Shown: positions 36,199-45,355 of the stretch, piece after piece
Position numbering within the stretch: position 1 is the stretch's first letter
How the letters are laid out: each line of letters opens with the position of its first letter
Assembly: GCA_021770755.1 (NCBI GenBank)
Contig: JAETQI010000042.1
Coordinates: 1 to 48,441, forward strand
From: Lachnospiraceae bacterium
GTDB taxonomy: Bacteria; Bacillota; Clostridia; Lachnospirales; Lachnospiraceae
Reading direction: 5' to 3'
Length of the DNA: 48,441 bases
Translations under genes and position numbers: made by a program
Notes under the pieces: model-generated
What the model was told of the DNA's origin: nothing
What the model saw: only the letters and a program-made list of their open reading frames with translations
The model's database searches: none

Positions 36199-37806
36199 AT
36201 GATAAACAAAAGATCACAAAATATATTAATGATATCTGTGGCTGTTATACTGGTCACTGTCATATTGTGCGTGGTGCTCACGCGGAGCGGTAAAACGGAT
36301 GATGAAACGGTGGTCGAAGAGACGGTTCCGGTTGAGAACGACGATGCGGTCCGCGGACTGTACCGTGCGCTGGAGCTTATCGTATCGGATCCGGCAGCGG
36401 ATATGGATGATGTCGTCACCCTGCTGTCAGGATCTGCTGATCTGGGAAACAGCGACGCCATGTATTTTCTAGGAGAGCTTTATTTTCAGGGAATCGGCAT
36501 GGAGGCGGATCTGGAGAAAGCCGGCGCATATCTGAGACAGGCGTGTGAGAGCGGGAACCGCAGGGCGATGCCGACTTATGCCAAGATGCTGTTTCTGGGC
36601 GATGGCGTGGCACAGGATTATGATGAGAGTGCTTCATGGTTTTATACATTGTCAGACGATGACGGGGAAGCCTCGTATATTCTGGGTGTCATGTCAAACC
36701 TTGGGATGGGTGTTCCGCGCAGTGCAGATCGGGCACGAAAGTATATCGACCAGGCGATGGAAGCGGGATATGGGAAAGCGGAGTCCTATCGCGATCGGAT
36801 TGATGACAGGATCGATGGTACAGACTGGGTGGACGACATAGCAAAAGGATTTTCACTGCAGGCGAAAAAAACGCAGGAACCTGATTATGGGACAGCATAT
36901 GAAGATCTGCAGGGGTGGATCGACGCGTATCATGATCGGCTTAGATCAACAGAGAATTACAGTGCGTTTGAGGATGAGATGACCGCGCTTCTCAATGTGG
37001 ATATTGATGGGATCCACACGGTCGTGCTTTTTGGAAACAACGGCTATCTGTTTCATCAGAATGAGAATGACGGTACGTCGCTGCACGATTATATAGGTGA
37101 TAATCATTTTACACAGGAGGAGCTTGAAACCATCGCTGCAAATCTGGAAAAGGAGAAGCGGTATGTGGAGCAGAACGGTTCAAAATTTGTGCTTCTGCTG
37201 ATCCCCAACAAAGAGACGATGTATCCGGAATGGATGCCGTCATACATCAGCCGTGCCGACGAGACGACAAGACAGGATCTGCTGGCGGCGTATCTGCAGG
37301 AAAACACGGATATCGAGGTGGTCTATGTGAAAGATACGCTGATGCAGAACAGGGAGCGATATCCCCTGTATTATAAGACGGATACGCACGCGAACATGGT
37401 CGGAAGCCTGTTCATGGTGTCCGATCTGCTGAAAGCCTGCTACGGCGCGGAGATCACGCCGGATCTGGAAAAGTTTGATATACATATGCAGGACTATGCA
37501 GGCGATCTCGGGACAACAGCGAAATGTACGGCCAGGTATGTCGATACGGTCTATTTTTATCCGGAGCAGGCTGTGGAGGATTCGGAGAAGATCGCGTCCT
37601 CCATGATGCTCGTGGGTGATTCCTTCAGTGAGTTTCTCAATATGGAGACTGCTTATTATATGAAGGGCGGCGTCGATCACAGGATGATCGCGGACTACGG
37701 TTATGACTATCACAGTGCGACGGAGGCGGGGTTTGCCAAAGCGTCCGAAAAACCGGAATATGTTGTCTGGGAATGTGTCGAGCGGCATCTGGACAGACTA
37801 AAATAA
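36199..37806 (+). CDS. Membrane-anchored Sel1-repeat protein with AlgX/AlgJ-like SGNH domain
   Basis: The protein has 535 residues. An N-terminal anchor (about 11-30, ILMISVAVILVTVILCVVLT) puts the rest outside the cell. Sel1-like repeats occupy about 70-190 (SDAMYFLGELYFQGIGMEAD, RRAMPTYAKMLFLGDGVAQD, ASYILGVMSNLGMGVPRS). The C-terminal 270 residues resemble the SGNH acetyltransferase domain of AlgX/AlgJ/DHHW proteins: Asp395-x-His397 in KTDTHANMVGS and Ser475 in LVGDSFSEF supply the catalytic set. Related proteins O-acetylate exported polysaccharide with an MBOAT partner, but none is encoded nearby. The ATG at 36199 has GGAG closely upstream; a GTG three codons earlier lacks a separate site. 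Confidence 0.8.
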   Translation: MINKRSQNILMISVAVILVTVILCVVLTRSGKTDDETVVEETVPVENDDAVRGLYRALELIVSDPAADMDDVVTLLSGSADLGNSDAMYFLGELYFQGIGMEADLEKAGAYLRQACESGNRRAMPTYAKMLFLGDGVAQDYDESASWFYTLSDDDGEASYILGVMSNLGMGVPRSADRARKYIDQAMEAGYGKAESYRDRIDDRIDGTDWVDDIAKGFSLQAKKTQEPDYGTAYEDLQGWIDAYHDRLRSTENYSAFEDEMTALLNVDIDGIHTVVLFGNNGYLFHQNENDGTSLHDYIGDNHFTQEELETIAANLEKEKRYVEQNGSKFVLLLIPNKETMYPEWMPSYISRADETTRQDLLAAYLQENTDIEVVYVKDTLMQNRERYPLYYKTDTHANMVGSLFMVSDLLKACYGAEITPDLEKFDIHMQDYAGDLGTTAKCTARYVDTVYFYPEQAVEDSEKIASSMMLVGDSFSEFLNMETAYYMKGGVDHRMIADYGYDYHSATEAGFAKASEKPEYVVWECVERHLDRLK

Positions 37807-37824
37807 GTCTGTTGAAAGAAGTAT

Positions 37825-37853
37825 TTGCAATCAAACATAAGATGTAGTATTGT
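37825..37853 (+). promoter_or_regulatory. Possible promoter before the UDP-sugar pyrophosphorylase gene
   Basis: TTGCAA (37825-37830) and TATTGT (37848-37853) are 17 bases apart, about 145 bases before the gene. The match to consensus is moderate. Confidence 0.35.
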
Positions 37854-37996
37854 TAACTTATGCACAACTCTAACTCTATACAGGGCAGATATGCCGCTGG
37901 CAGGAGACGGATCGCATGATGCAGGATATATTTTGTGCAGGTTTTCGGGAGACAGATGTCCGGGACCATAATGTAGAGGAAAGGAAACAGTGGACT

Positions 37997-39223
37997 ATGA
38001 GGGAAGATGAACTTTTTCGTGTATTGAGGGAACATGGGCAGGAACACATCATAGAGGCTTATGAGAAGCTTGACGGGGCGGGCAGGGAGAAGCTTGCCGC
38101 GCAGGTGGAGAGGATCGACTGGTCGATCGTCGATATGGCAAAACAGGAGGAAACTGCGCAGGAGCGGGGAAAACTGGAGCCGCTGTCGGCGCTGGAGGTG
38201 TCCGAGATCGAGAAAAACAGGGCAAAGTATGAGGCGGCAGGACTGGATGCGGTCAGGGCAGGCCGGGTCGGCGCTGTGCTGCTTGCGGGCGGACAGGGAA
38301 CGCGCCTTGGTTCTGACGGACCAAAGGGCAAGTACAATATCGGTCTGACGAAGGATATGTATATTTTCGAGCGGCTGATCTGCAATCTGATGGAAGTCAC
38401 GGACAAGGCGGGCTGTTTTGTGCCGCTCTATGTCATGACGAGCGACAAGAACAACGACGAGACGATCGCCTTTTTTGAGGAGAAGGATTATTTCGGATAT
38501 CCGAGGGACTTTGTGAAGTTTTTTAAGCAGGAGATGGCGCCTTCTGTCGATTTTGACGGGAAGCTCTATATGGAAGCGGCGGATTCGCTGTCGCTCTCGC
38601 CCAACGGAAACGGCGGCTGGTTCTATTCGATGGCGGTGACGGGCGTCCTCAAGGATGTGAAGGCGAGAGGCGTTGAGTGGCTGAATATCTTTGCGGTGGA
38701 CAATGTGCTGCAGCGGATCGCTGATCCGGTGTTTGTCGGCGCGACGATCGATTCGGGCTGTGTCAGCGGCGCGAAGGTGGTGCGGAAGGCGGATCCGCAG
38801 GAGAAGATCGGTGTGCTCTGCTTAGAGGATGGCAGACCGTCGATCGTTGAGTACTATGAGATGACGGACGAGATCATCAATTCCAGGGAGGCAGACGGCG
38901 AGCTCTCCTACAACTTTGGCGTGATCTTAAACTATCTGTTCCGCGTCGATCAGCTTGAGAAGATCATGAACGACAGGATGCCAGTGCATGTCGTTGAGAA
39001 AAAGATTCCTTATATCAACGGATCTGGTGTATTGATAAAACCAGAGTCTCCGAATGGTTATAAGTTCGAACTGCTGGTGCTCGATATGATCCATATGTTT
39101 GAGAACTGTCTGTCCTACGAGGTGGTGCGCGAACATGAATTTGCGCCGATCAAGAATAAGACAGGCGTGGATTCCGTGGAGAGCGCACGGGCGCTCCTGC
39201 AGAAAAACGGTGTGGAATTATGA
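37997..39223 (+). CDS. UDPGP-type UDP-sugar pyrophosphorylase (UAP1-like)
   Basis: The protein has 408 residues. The nucleotide-binding signature LLAGGQGTRLGSDGPKGKYN near residue 95 and later GGWFYSMAVTGVL, NIFAVDNVLQRIADPVFVG and ESPNGYKFELLVLDMI place it in the eukaryotic-type UDPGP family, close to UDP-N-acetylglucosamine pyrophosphorylases. It should transfer UMP from UTP to a sugar 1-phosphate, probably a HexNAc 1-phosphate, in the cytoplasm. ATG 37997 (MREDELFRVLREHG) is preceded by AGGAAAGGA at a slightly long distance; 27 more in-frame codons upstream look non-coding. It overlaps the next gene by four bases. Confidence 0.87.
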   Translation: MREDELFRVLREHGQEHIIEAYEKLDGAGREKLAAQVERIDWSIVDMAKQEETAQERGKLEPLSALEVSEIEKNRAKYEAAGLDAVRAGRVGAVLLAGGQGTRLGSDGPKGKYNIGLTKDMYIFERLICNLMEVTDKAGCFVPLYVMTSDKNNDETIAFFEEKDYFGYPRDFVKFFKQEMAPSVDFDGKLYMEAADSLSLSPNGNGGWFYSMAVTGVLKDVKARGVEWLNIFAVDNVLQRIADPVFVGATIDSGCVSGAKVVRKADPQEKIGVLCLEDGRPSIVEYYEMTDEIINSREADGELSYNFGVILNYLFRVDQLEKIMNDRMPVHVVEKKIPYINGSGVLIKPESPNGYKFELLVLDMIHMFENCLSYEVVREHEFAPIKNKTGVDSVESARALLQKNGVEL

Positions 39224-39840
39224 TAAAGAATGTGATATTTGACATTGGAAATGTGCTTGTGGATTTCCGCTGGCGTGTGCTGATGGAGGAGCTGGGGCTT
39301 TCGGCAGAGACACAGGCGATCTTTGCGAAGACGGTGTTTGGCAGCCGCTGGTGGGGGGAGCTTGACCACGGCATCCATGAGGAGGCTGAGATCCTGGCGC
39401 ACTTCCGTGAGGACAACAGGGAGCATCTCGACGAGTTCGATCTGGTGTGGGACAACCGCGGCAGGCTGGTGGAGCCATACGCGTATGCGGTAGCGTGGAT
39501 CGAGCAGTTGAAGGCATCTGGGTTAAAGGTATATCTGCTGTCCAATTATCCCAGGGATGTGTTTACGCTTCACACGGAGTGCGGGTGCTTTCCGTTCCTG
39601 GACAGGGTGGACGGCAGAGTGGTCTCAGGCTTTGTGAAAATGGTCAAGCCGAACGCCGATATCTATGAGTACCTGCTGTCGGAGTATGGCTTGGCTGCCG
39701 GCGAGTGCGTCTTTGTCGACGACAGGGAGGAAAACGTGGAGACTGCGAGGGCGCTTGGCATGAAGGGGATCGTATTTCAGGGCTATGAGCAGGCGCGCAG
39801 TGAGCTGGATGAGCTGGTCAGTTCCGGTTTCTCTGTGTGA
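39220..39840 (+). CDS. HAD superfamily hydrolase, YihX-like
   Basis: The protein has 206 residues. Motif I is VIFDIGNVLVDF, the D-x-G-N form seen in YihX-type sugar phosphatases. Motif II is in VYLLSNYP, motif III in KMVKPNADIYEYLL, and motif IV in CVFVDDREENVETA. It probably dephosphorylates a small phosphorylated metabolite. Its ATG overlaps the pyrophosphorylase stop (ATGA), so translation is coupled and a sugar phosphate substrate is likely, by inference. A terminator follows 12 bases after the stop. Confidence 0.88.
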   Translation: MIKNVIFDIGNVLVDFRWRVLMEELGLSAETQAIFAKTVFGSRWWGELDHGIHEEAEILAHFREDNREHLDEFDLVWDNRGRLVEPYAYAVAWIEQLKASGLKVYLLSNYPRDVFTLHTECGCFPFLDRVDGRVVSGFVKMVKPNADIYEYLLSEYGLAAGECVFVDDREENVETARALGMKGIVFQGYEQARSELDELVSSGFSV

Positions 39841-39851
39841 AAAGTGCTGAG

Positions 39852-39891
39852 AAAGGGGATTTCGATAAAGAATTGTCGGAATCCCCTTTTT
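39852..39891 (+). terminator. Rho-independent terminator
   Basis: The arms AAAGGGGATTTCG (39852-39864) and CGGAATCCCCTTT (39877-39889) pair with one G-T position; a T tract and more T-rich DNA follow. It ends the pyrophosphorylase-HAD operon. Confidence 0.75.
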
Positions 39892-39989
39892 GAATGCATT
39901 TTTTTAAAATTTTCTCGATCACTATTGACCGTCCAGTTACTGTATGGTTTATGATGCTATATACAGGAACAAAATACGAGATGGATCTT

Positions 39990-40007
39990 CGGAATCAGGA
40001 GATTCCG
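39990..40007. promoter_or_regulatory. Small dyad upstream of the MATE gene
   Basis: CGGAATC-AGGA-GATTCCG is a 7-bp inverted repeat 31 bases before the MATE start. It could be an operator or a leader hairpin. A possible -35/-10 pair (TTGACC, TATGAT) lies upstream with a long spacer. Confidence 0.3.
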
Positions 40008-40037
40008 GGAGTCTGTCGGGTGATTGGAGGGAAATAT

Positions 40038-41369
40038 ATGGAAAATAATAATGTATATGCAAAACCTGTAACACTGAAAAATATTCTGAAATTTGCGGTG
40101 CCGACGATCGCGATGACAGTGTTTATGTCCTTTTACACGATGGTGGACGGTCTGTTTGTGTCAAATCTGATCGGTACGAGCGCGCTCTCGGCGATCAATC
40201 TGACAGCGCCCATCATTCAGCTTGTCACGGCGATCTCTACCATGCTTGCCACAGGCGGCAGTGCGGTCATCATGAAGAAGATGGGGGAGCACAGGACGGA
40301 TGAGGCGAGGGAGGACTTTACATTTTTGATCCTGGTGAATGTCCTGGTGGGGATCGTCATGTGCGCGGCAGGGTATCTGGCGATGGATCACATATTTGCC
40401 GGCATGAACCTCTCGGCTGATGTGGAGGGGTACTGCGTGGAGTATCTGAGCCGGTATCTGATCTTTACCGTTCCGATCCTGCTGATGAACAACTTTACGC
40501 TCTATATGATCGCCAGCGAGAAGGCGGATCTTTCTTTGATCTGTTCTGTCGCGGGCGGTGTCCTGAACATGGTGCTCGATTATGTGTTCATCGCCTGGTT
40601 TGGCATGGGCATCAGCGGCGCGGCGGTCGCGACCGGGCTTGGGTATTCTGTGACGGCGGTCGTGGGGCTGTTTGTGTTCAGCCAGAAGAAGAATCTGCTG
40701 CATTTCCGCAGACCGTCATTTCGGTTCAGGGTGCTTGTGAGTGCGGCGACAAACGGGTGCTCGGAGATGGCGACGGCGCTTGTCACGGGGATCATCACGA
40801 TGATGTTCAATTGGACGATGCTCCGCTATGTCGGGGAGGACGGCGTCGCGGCAGTCACGATCATCATGTATGTGCTGATGTTTGCCAGTTCGCTCTACAC
40901 AGGATATTCTTACGGTGTGGCGCCGATGCTGAGCTTTTATTATGGGGAACAGAATCATGAGAAACTAAAGAAGCTGGTCGCTGTGAGCCTGAAAGTGATC
41001 GCAGTGATCTCTGTGGCCACGGTCGCGTTATCGCTCATGCTCACCAGGCCGCTGGTATCGGTGTTTGCCCGCCCGGACAATCCGGTCTATGATCTGGCGG
41101 TGACGGGAAACAGGATCTGTACGGCTGCGCTGCTTTTTATCGGATTCAATATATTTGCCAGCGGGATGTTCACTGCACTGTCCAACGGGATCGTCTCGGC
41201 TGTGCTCGCATTTTCCAGGTCGTTCGTGTTCATGCTGATTACGATGATCGTGCTGCCGCTGATCCTTGGCGTGAATGGGATCTGGCTGGCGACGCCGGCG
41301 GCGGAGCTGATGGCGCTTGCCCTGTCGGTCTTCCTGTTCTTCAAATACCGTAAGCGGTATCAGTATTAG
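40038..41369 (+). CDS. MATE family multidrug/sodium antiporter
   Basis: The protein has 443 residues with about twelve membrane segments. It begins VTLKNILKFAVPTIAMTVFM, followed by MVDGLFVSNLIGTSALSAIN, which is the typical MATE N-terminus, and AISTMLATGGSAVIMKKMGE. The second half repeats the pattern (NGCSEMATALVTGIITMMFN). Members export cationic drugs or metabolites using Na+ or H+ gradients; the substrate is not predictable. ATG 40038 has GGAGGG six bases upstream, and the 48 in-frame codons before it are not transporter-like. It follows a terminator and so has its own promoter. Confidence 0.92.
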   Translation: MENNNVYAKPVTLKNILKFAVPTIAMTVFMSFYTMVDGLFVSNLIGTSALSAINLTAPIIQLVTAISTMLATGGSAVIMKKMGEHRTDEAREDFTFLILVNVLVGIVMCAAGYLAMDHIFAGMNLSADVEGYCVEYLSRYLIFTVPILLMNNFTLYMIASEKADLSLICSVAGGVLNMVLDYVFIAWFGMGISGAAVATGLGYSVTAVVGLFVFSQKKNLLHFRRPSFRFRVLVSAATNGCSEMATALVTGIITMMFNWTMLRYVGEDGVAAVTIIMYVLMFASSLYTGYSYGVAPMLSFYYGEQNHEKLKKLVAVSLKVIAVISVATVALSLMLTRPLVSVFARPDNPVYDLAVTGNRICTAALLFIGFNIFASGMFTALSNGIVSAVLAFSRSFVFMLITMIVLPLILGVNGIWLATPAAELMALALSVFLFFKYRKRYQY

Positions 41370-41475
41370 ATTTATTTAGGAGATTTTTAAGGATATTTTA
41401 AAGAAAGTCTCTTGAATATGACAGCCGGCAGGTGATATACTGTGATTTAATTTCTTAGGGCGGAGGAGGAGCGGA

Positions 41476-42768
41476 ATGAACCATACATTTTATGAAGTCG
41501 CGGTCATCTTTTTTGCCTACTCGTTTCTGGCGTGGATCGCTGAGACGGCGGTTGCGACTGTCAGGATGAAGGATTTCAGGAATCGCGGTTTCGCGTCGGG
41601 GCCGTTCTGTTTTGTCTATGGCTTCACAGGCGTGATCCTGACGGTTTTCCTGCAGGAGTTAAGGAATGACGCGCTGTTTCTCTTTCTGGGCAGCATGGTG
41701 GTGGCGACTGCTGTGGAGTGGTTTGCCGGTAAGATGCTGGAACAGATGAAGCGGAAAAAATGGTGGGATTACACTGGAAAGAGATGGAATTTTGACGGGT
41801 ATATCTGCCTGCAGTACTCCTTTTTGTGGGGATTGCTCGGCTTTCTGGCTGTGCGCTATGGAAACAGAATGCTGCTGGGGTTCTACCGCAGTCTGCCCGC
41901 GATCGTCGGGAAGTCGGTCATATGGGGACTCACTGCGGTCGGTCTGATCGATTTTATGGGTTCCTTCATGTCCGTCTATCATATAGAGGAAAAGCTTCCG
42001 CGGCTGCTCGGGTGGAACCACACGCTGCAGCGGTGGACGTTCCGGCTTGCCATGAACATTTCAGGACATATCGAGAAGCGGATGGGCAGGTCGTATCCTT
42101 CGATCCTGTCAGAGAGGGACGAGGAACAGGATAAGGCCGGGGAGAGATGCAGTTTTGTGCAGGTATTCTGGCTGTTTGTGATCGGGGCGTTTGCGGGGGA
42201 TGTCGTGGAGACGCTGTTCTGCCGGATGACGTCCGGTGTATGGATGAGCCGCAGCAGTCTGGTATGGGGCGATTTCAGCGTCGTCTGGGGGCTTGCGATC
42301 GCCCTTGTGACGGTGCTTCTGTATCGGGACAGGGATAAACAGGAGCATTATATTTTCTGGGTTGGTGTTTTCCTGGGCGGCGCCTATGAATACATCTGCA
42401 GCGTCTTCACGGAGATCGTCTTTGGAAAGGTTTTCTGGGATTACAGCGCCATGCCGTTTAATCTGGGAGGGCGGATCAACCTGCTCTACTGCTTCTTCTG
42501 GGGGATCGCGGCGGTCGTGTGGATCAAGGGATTGTACCCAAGGGTGGTGCGCGTGATCGATGTTGTCCTGAGGCGGACAAAATGGGTGCTCACGGGCGCG
42601 CTCATGGTGTTTATGGCGCTCAATATCTGCGTTTCTATACTGGCATTGGTGCGGTATGATACGCGCGCTGACGGGAAGGCGGCAGTCCATGGGTGGGAGC
42701 AGTCGATGGACGAGCACTTTGGCGATGCCAGAATGGAGCGGATCTATCCCAATGCGGTGCGGCAGTAA
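41476..42768 (+). CDS. PF06541-type (CmpB-like) membrane protein, internally duplicated
   Basis: The protein has 430 residues with many membrane segments. The first half has FFAYSFLAWIAETAVATVRM, NRGFASGPFCFVYGFTGVIL, AVEWFAGKMLE and KKWWDYTGKRWNFDGYICLQ, the signature of the putative ABC-transporter type IV family (PF06541). The second half repeats the plan: FWLFVIGAFAGDVVETLFCR, GAYEYICSVFTEIVFGKVFW, DYSAMPFNLGGRINLLYC. No ATPase partner is nearby, so the transporter label rests on the family name only. A GGAGGAGG tract precedes the ATG. It lies 42 bases before the GDPD gene. Confidence 0.85.
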   Translation: MNHTFYEVAVIFFAYSFLAWIAETAVATVRMKDFRNRGFASGPFCFVYGFTGVILTVFLQELRNDALFLFLGSMVVATAVEWFAGKMLEQMKRKKWWDYTGKRWNFDGYICLQYSFLWGLLGFLAVRYGNRMLLGFYRSLPAIVGKSVIWGLTAVGLIDFMGSFMSVYHIEEKLPRLLGWNHTLQRWTFRLAMNISGHIEKRMGRSYPSILSERDEEQDKAGERCSFVQVFWLFVIGAFAGDVVETLFCRMTSGVWMSRSSLVWGDFSVVWGLAIALVTVLLYRDRDKQEHYIFWVGVFLGGAYEYICSVFTEIVFGKVFWDYSAMPFNLGGRINLLYCFFWGIAAVVWIKGLYPRVVRVIDVVLRRTKWVLTGALMVFMALNICVSILALVRYDTRADGKAAVHGWEQSMDEHFGDARMERIYPNAVRQ

Positions 42769-42810
42769 GAAATGTTCATTGGGGCATGATAATGATAATG
42801 AGGGCTGGTT

Positions 42811-44631
42811 ATGAGGAAGATGAAAAGTGTGTTTCGTCTGCTTTGGATAAATTGGCGGACGATGGCGGAGTTTGAAGTTTTATACAAATTGTTGTCCATG
42901 ACAATCTTTGCGCCGGTTTTCTGGGGGATCTTTAACGGGATCATGAGACTGACGGGGTATGAATATCTGACGATCGAGAATGTTTTGTCCTTCCTGACGG
43001 ATCCTCTCACGATCGCGGCGCTGCTGGTGCTGTTTGTCTGTATGGCGGTGTATTCGATGATCGATATCGGGGCTGTCATATTCCTGCTGGACCAGTCTTA
43101 TCAGGGGAAAAAGGCGGATCTGGTGCAGACTGCGCGGTTTGCGGTGCGCAATGCCGCCCGGGTCTTTCACAGAAAGAATATACTGGTCGCATTTGTGGTC
43201 TTATTTTTGATACCGTTTCTGAATATCGGGGTGGCGTCTGGTTTTGTGGGCAGCATCGCGGTTCCGGAGTTTATCATGGACTTTATCAGGGGAAACTGGC
43301 ATCTGCTGATTCTGTTTGTCTGCGCAATGGCGGCGTTGGGATTCCTGCTGTTGAGATGGCTGTATGCATTTCACTATTTTACGTTGGAGGGCTGCAGCTT
43401 TAAGGAAGCGCGGATGAGGAGCGTGGGGCTTGGCAGCAGGAGCCGGATCGGGGATCTGGCTGCCCTGCTGGGGATACAGCTTGGGGTCTCTGTGCTGTTT
43501 GTGGTGTTTGTCATCGCAGGCGTGTGGATCGCGGCGCTTTTGGGTGGATGGTTCTCCAGATTAAAGCTGTTTGGGATCGTGTCGGCTTCGGTCGTGTGGG
43601 TTTACCTGGCTGTTTCCCTGCTGGTCCTGTCTGCGCTTGGCACGCCGCTCAGCTATGCCTGCATCAGTATCCTGTATTATGGACATAAAGAGGATCAGCA
43701 GGAGGAGATGGTTCATGTCCCTTTGCCGGAATCTCACGAGACGAGCCGATGGAGAAAGGTCCGGTATGCTGTGGAGGGCGCATTGTTTGCCGTATCGGTG
43801 GTGTGCGGCTGTTTTTACCTGTACGGTGTCTATCATCATAAAGTGGATATTCAGATCGAGTTTGTCCGCACGATGGAGGTGACGGCGCACCGCGGGGCTT
43901 CTGTGCTTTATCCGGAGAACACGATGGCGGCTTTTGAGGGGGCAAAGGCGCTTGGGGCGGACTGGATCGAGCTGGACATTCAGCAGAGTAAGGATGGGCA
44001 GATTTTTGTGATGCACGACACAAATTTCCAGCGCACTGCGGGGGTTGACCGCAATACATGGGAGATGGCGTATGACGAGATCAGACAGCTTGATGTGGGA
44101 AGTTTTTTGGACAGTGCTTATGCGGGCGAGCAGGTTCCGCTGCTGACAGAGGTGATCGACTTTGCAAAAAAGAATGACATTCGGCTGAATATCGAGATCA
44201 AGCCGACAGGGCACGAGCATGAATTTGAAAAACAGGTGGCAGGGATCATAGAAGCAGAGCGGTTCTGGGATCAGTGCGTGGTCACGTCGCAGGTCTACGA
44301 TGTGCTGGAGAAAGTGAAATATTATAGCGGCCGGATCGAGACAGTGTATGTCATGAGTCTTGCTTACGGGGATATCAACAGGCTTTCGGCGGCGGATCAT
44401 TTCAGTGTGGAGGCGTCCAGCGTCACGGAGCGTCTTGTCTCGGATGTCCACAATGCGGGGAAGGAGATCTATGCCTGGACGGTAAACACGCAGGAGAGCA
44501 TCAACCGCATGATCGGACTCAATGTGGACAATATCATCACGGACGATATCACGCTCGCCAAGGAGTGCATCTATCTGAGCAAGACGAGCGATGTGATATC
44601 GGAGTATGTGAAGTGGCTTGGCGGGAACTGA
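42811..44631 (+). CDS. Membrane-bound glycerophosphodiester phosphodiesterase
   Basis: The protein has 606 residues. The first 350 form a membrane domain of about eight segments (GPDPase_memb type). The C-terminal GDPD domain begins at residue 356: VTAHRGASVLYPENTMAAF with catalytic His361, WIELDIQQSKDGQIFVMHD with the metal-binding Glu/Asp and second His, then LNIEIKPTG and YAWTVNTQESINRM. It hydrolyses glycerophosphodiesters to glycerol 3-phosphate and an alcohol, probably at the outer membrane face, for phospholipid or teichoic acid turnover. ATG 42811 has GAGGG eight bases upstream; ATG 42820 is an alternative. It is convergent with the HD-domain gene, 11 bases apart. Confidence 0.92.
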   Translation: MRKMKSVFRLLWINWRTMAEFEVLYKLLSMTIFAPVFWGIFNGIMRLTGYEYLTIENVLSFLTDPLTIAALLVLFVCMAVYSMIDIGAVIFLLDQSYQGKKADLVQTARFAVRNAARVFHRKNILVAFVVLFLIPFLNIGVASGFVGSIAVPEFIMDFIRGNWHLLILFVCAMAALGFLLLRWLYAFHYFTLEGCSFKEARMRSVGLGSRSRIGDLAALLGIQLGVSVLFVVFVIAGVWIAALLGGWFSRLKLFGIVSASVVWVYLAVSLLVLSALGTPLSYACISILYYGHKEDQQEEMVHVPLPESHETSRWRKVRYAVEGALFAVSVVCGCFYLYGVYHHKVDIQIEFVRTMEVTAHRGASVLYPENTMAAFEGAKALGADWIELDIQQSKDGQIFVMHDTNFQRTAGVDRNTWEMAYDEIRQLDVGSFLDSAYAGEQVPLLTEVIDFAKKNDIRLNIEIKPTGHEHEFEKQVAGIIEAERFWDQCVVTSQVYDVLEKVKYYSGRIETVYVMSLAYGDINRLSAADHFSVEASSVTERLVSDVHNAGKEIYAWTVNTQESINRMIGLNVDNIITDDITLAKECIYLSKTSDVISEYVKWLGGN

Positions 44632-44642
44632 TCTATAGATCT

Positions 44643-45242
44643 TTATCTAAAGCTGTTCTCGACAATGCCCGGAAGCAGGGTGTAGATACAGCAGCCGGTC
44701 TTGCTTTCAAACAGCTCTTTGATCTCTAAGATTTTTTTCCATCGGGCTATTGTCGCGGGGTGAACGCCGTACCGTATCGTCACGTCCACGAATCTCTTTT
44801 CCAGGAGGCAGAATCCCGTCGGCAGCGCCAGCGAGTCGCATAGCTGTACCAGGCGGTCATAATCATCGTAGACCGCATTTGCGACGAACTTTTTCATGAA
44901 CTGGTAATCCTCCTCGCTGACGTCAAATGTTCCGATGGAGGTATCGATGTCCTGTATCATGAACGCGTGGGAGATACAGATCTGCGCCGCTTTTTCCCAC
45001 CCGCGTTCCATGCAGTAGCGGTAACCGTCTATCAGATGCCTCTCTGAACTCACGCCGGCGTAGCGCCCGATATCGTGTAACAGTCCGTAAAGATAAGCCT
45101 GTTCGGCGCATAGACCTTCACAGTGCAGCGCGATATTGCGGCATGCTTCGGCCACATAGCGGGAATGGTCTGTCCATGCTCCCGGATTGGATTCTGATGC
45201 TTTTGTCAGAGCCTGTTCGGCGGTCTGTCTGTTAAATTCCAT
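44643..45242 (-). CDS. HD-domain phosphohydrolase
   Basis: The protein has 199 residues. An HD domain is evident: His26 in AWTDHSRYVAEACRN, His56-Asp57 in YLYGLLHDIGRYAG, later CISHAFM and QLCDSLALP with the closing Asp. This is the metal-dependent phosphohydrolase set. The substrate could be a nucleotide or phosphorylated metabolite and is not predictable. The last 40 residues are helical. AAAGGAG lies five bases before the ATG. It follows the AraC-type regulator by 113 bases on the same strand. Confidence 0.88.
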   Translation of the reverse strand: MEFNRQTAEQALTKASESNPGAWTDHSRYVAEACRNIALHCEGLCAEQAYLYGLLHDIGRYAGVSSERHLIDGYRYCMERGWEKAAQICISHAFMIQDIDTSIGTFDVSEEDYQFMKKFVANAVYDDYDRLVQLCDSLALPTGFCLLEKRFVDVTIRYGVHPATIARWKKILEIKELFESKTGCCIYTLLPGIVENSFR

Positions 45243-45355
45243 ATGGACTCCTTTCTGGAGCGCGCAGTATATGCCGCTATTTTCCTGCAGTTCATAATAA
45301 TTTCTTACTATAATAATACTGCAGAAATTTCAGAAAAAATATATCTATCCTGCCA

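Noticed and set aside
43561-44451. A 296-codon minus-strand frame
   Set aside because: It is antisense to the GDPD catalytic domain, whose motifs are unambiguous.
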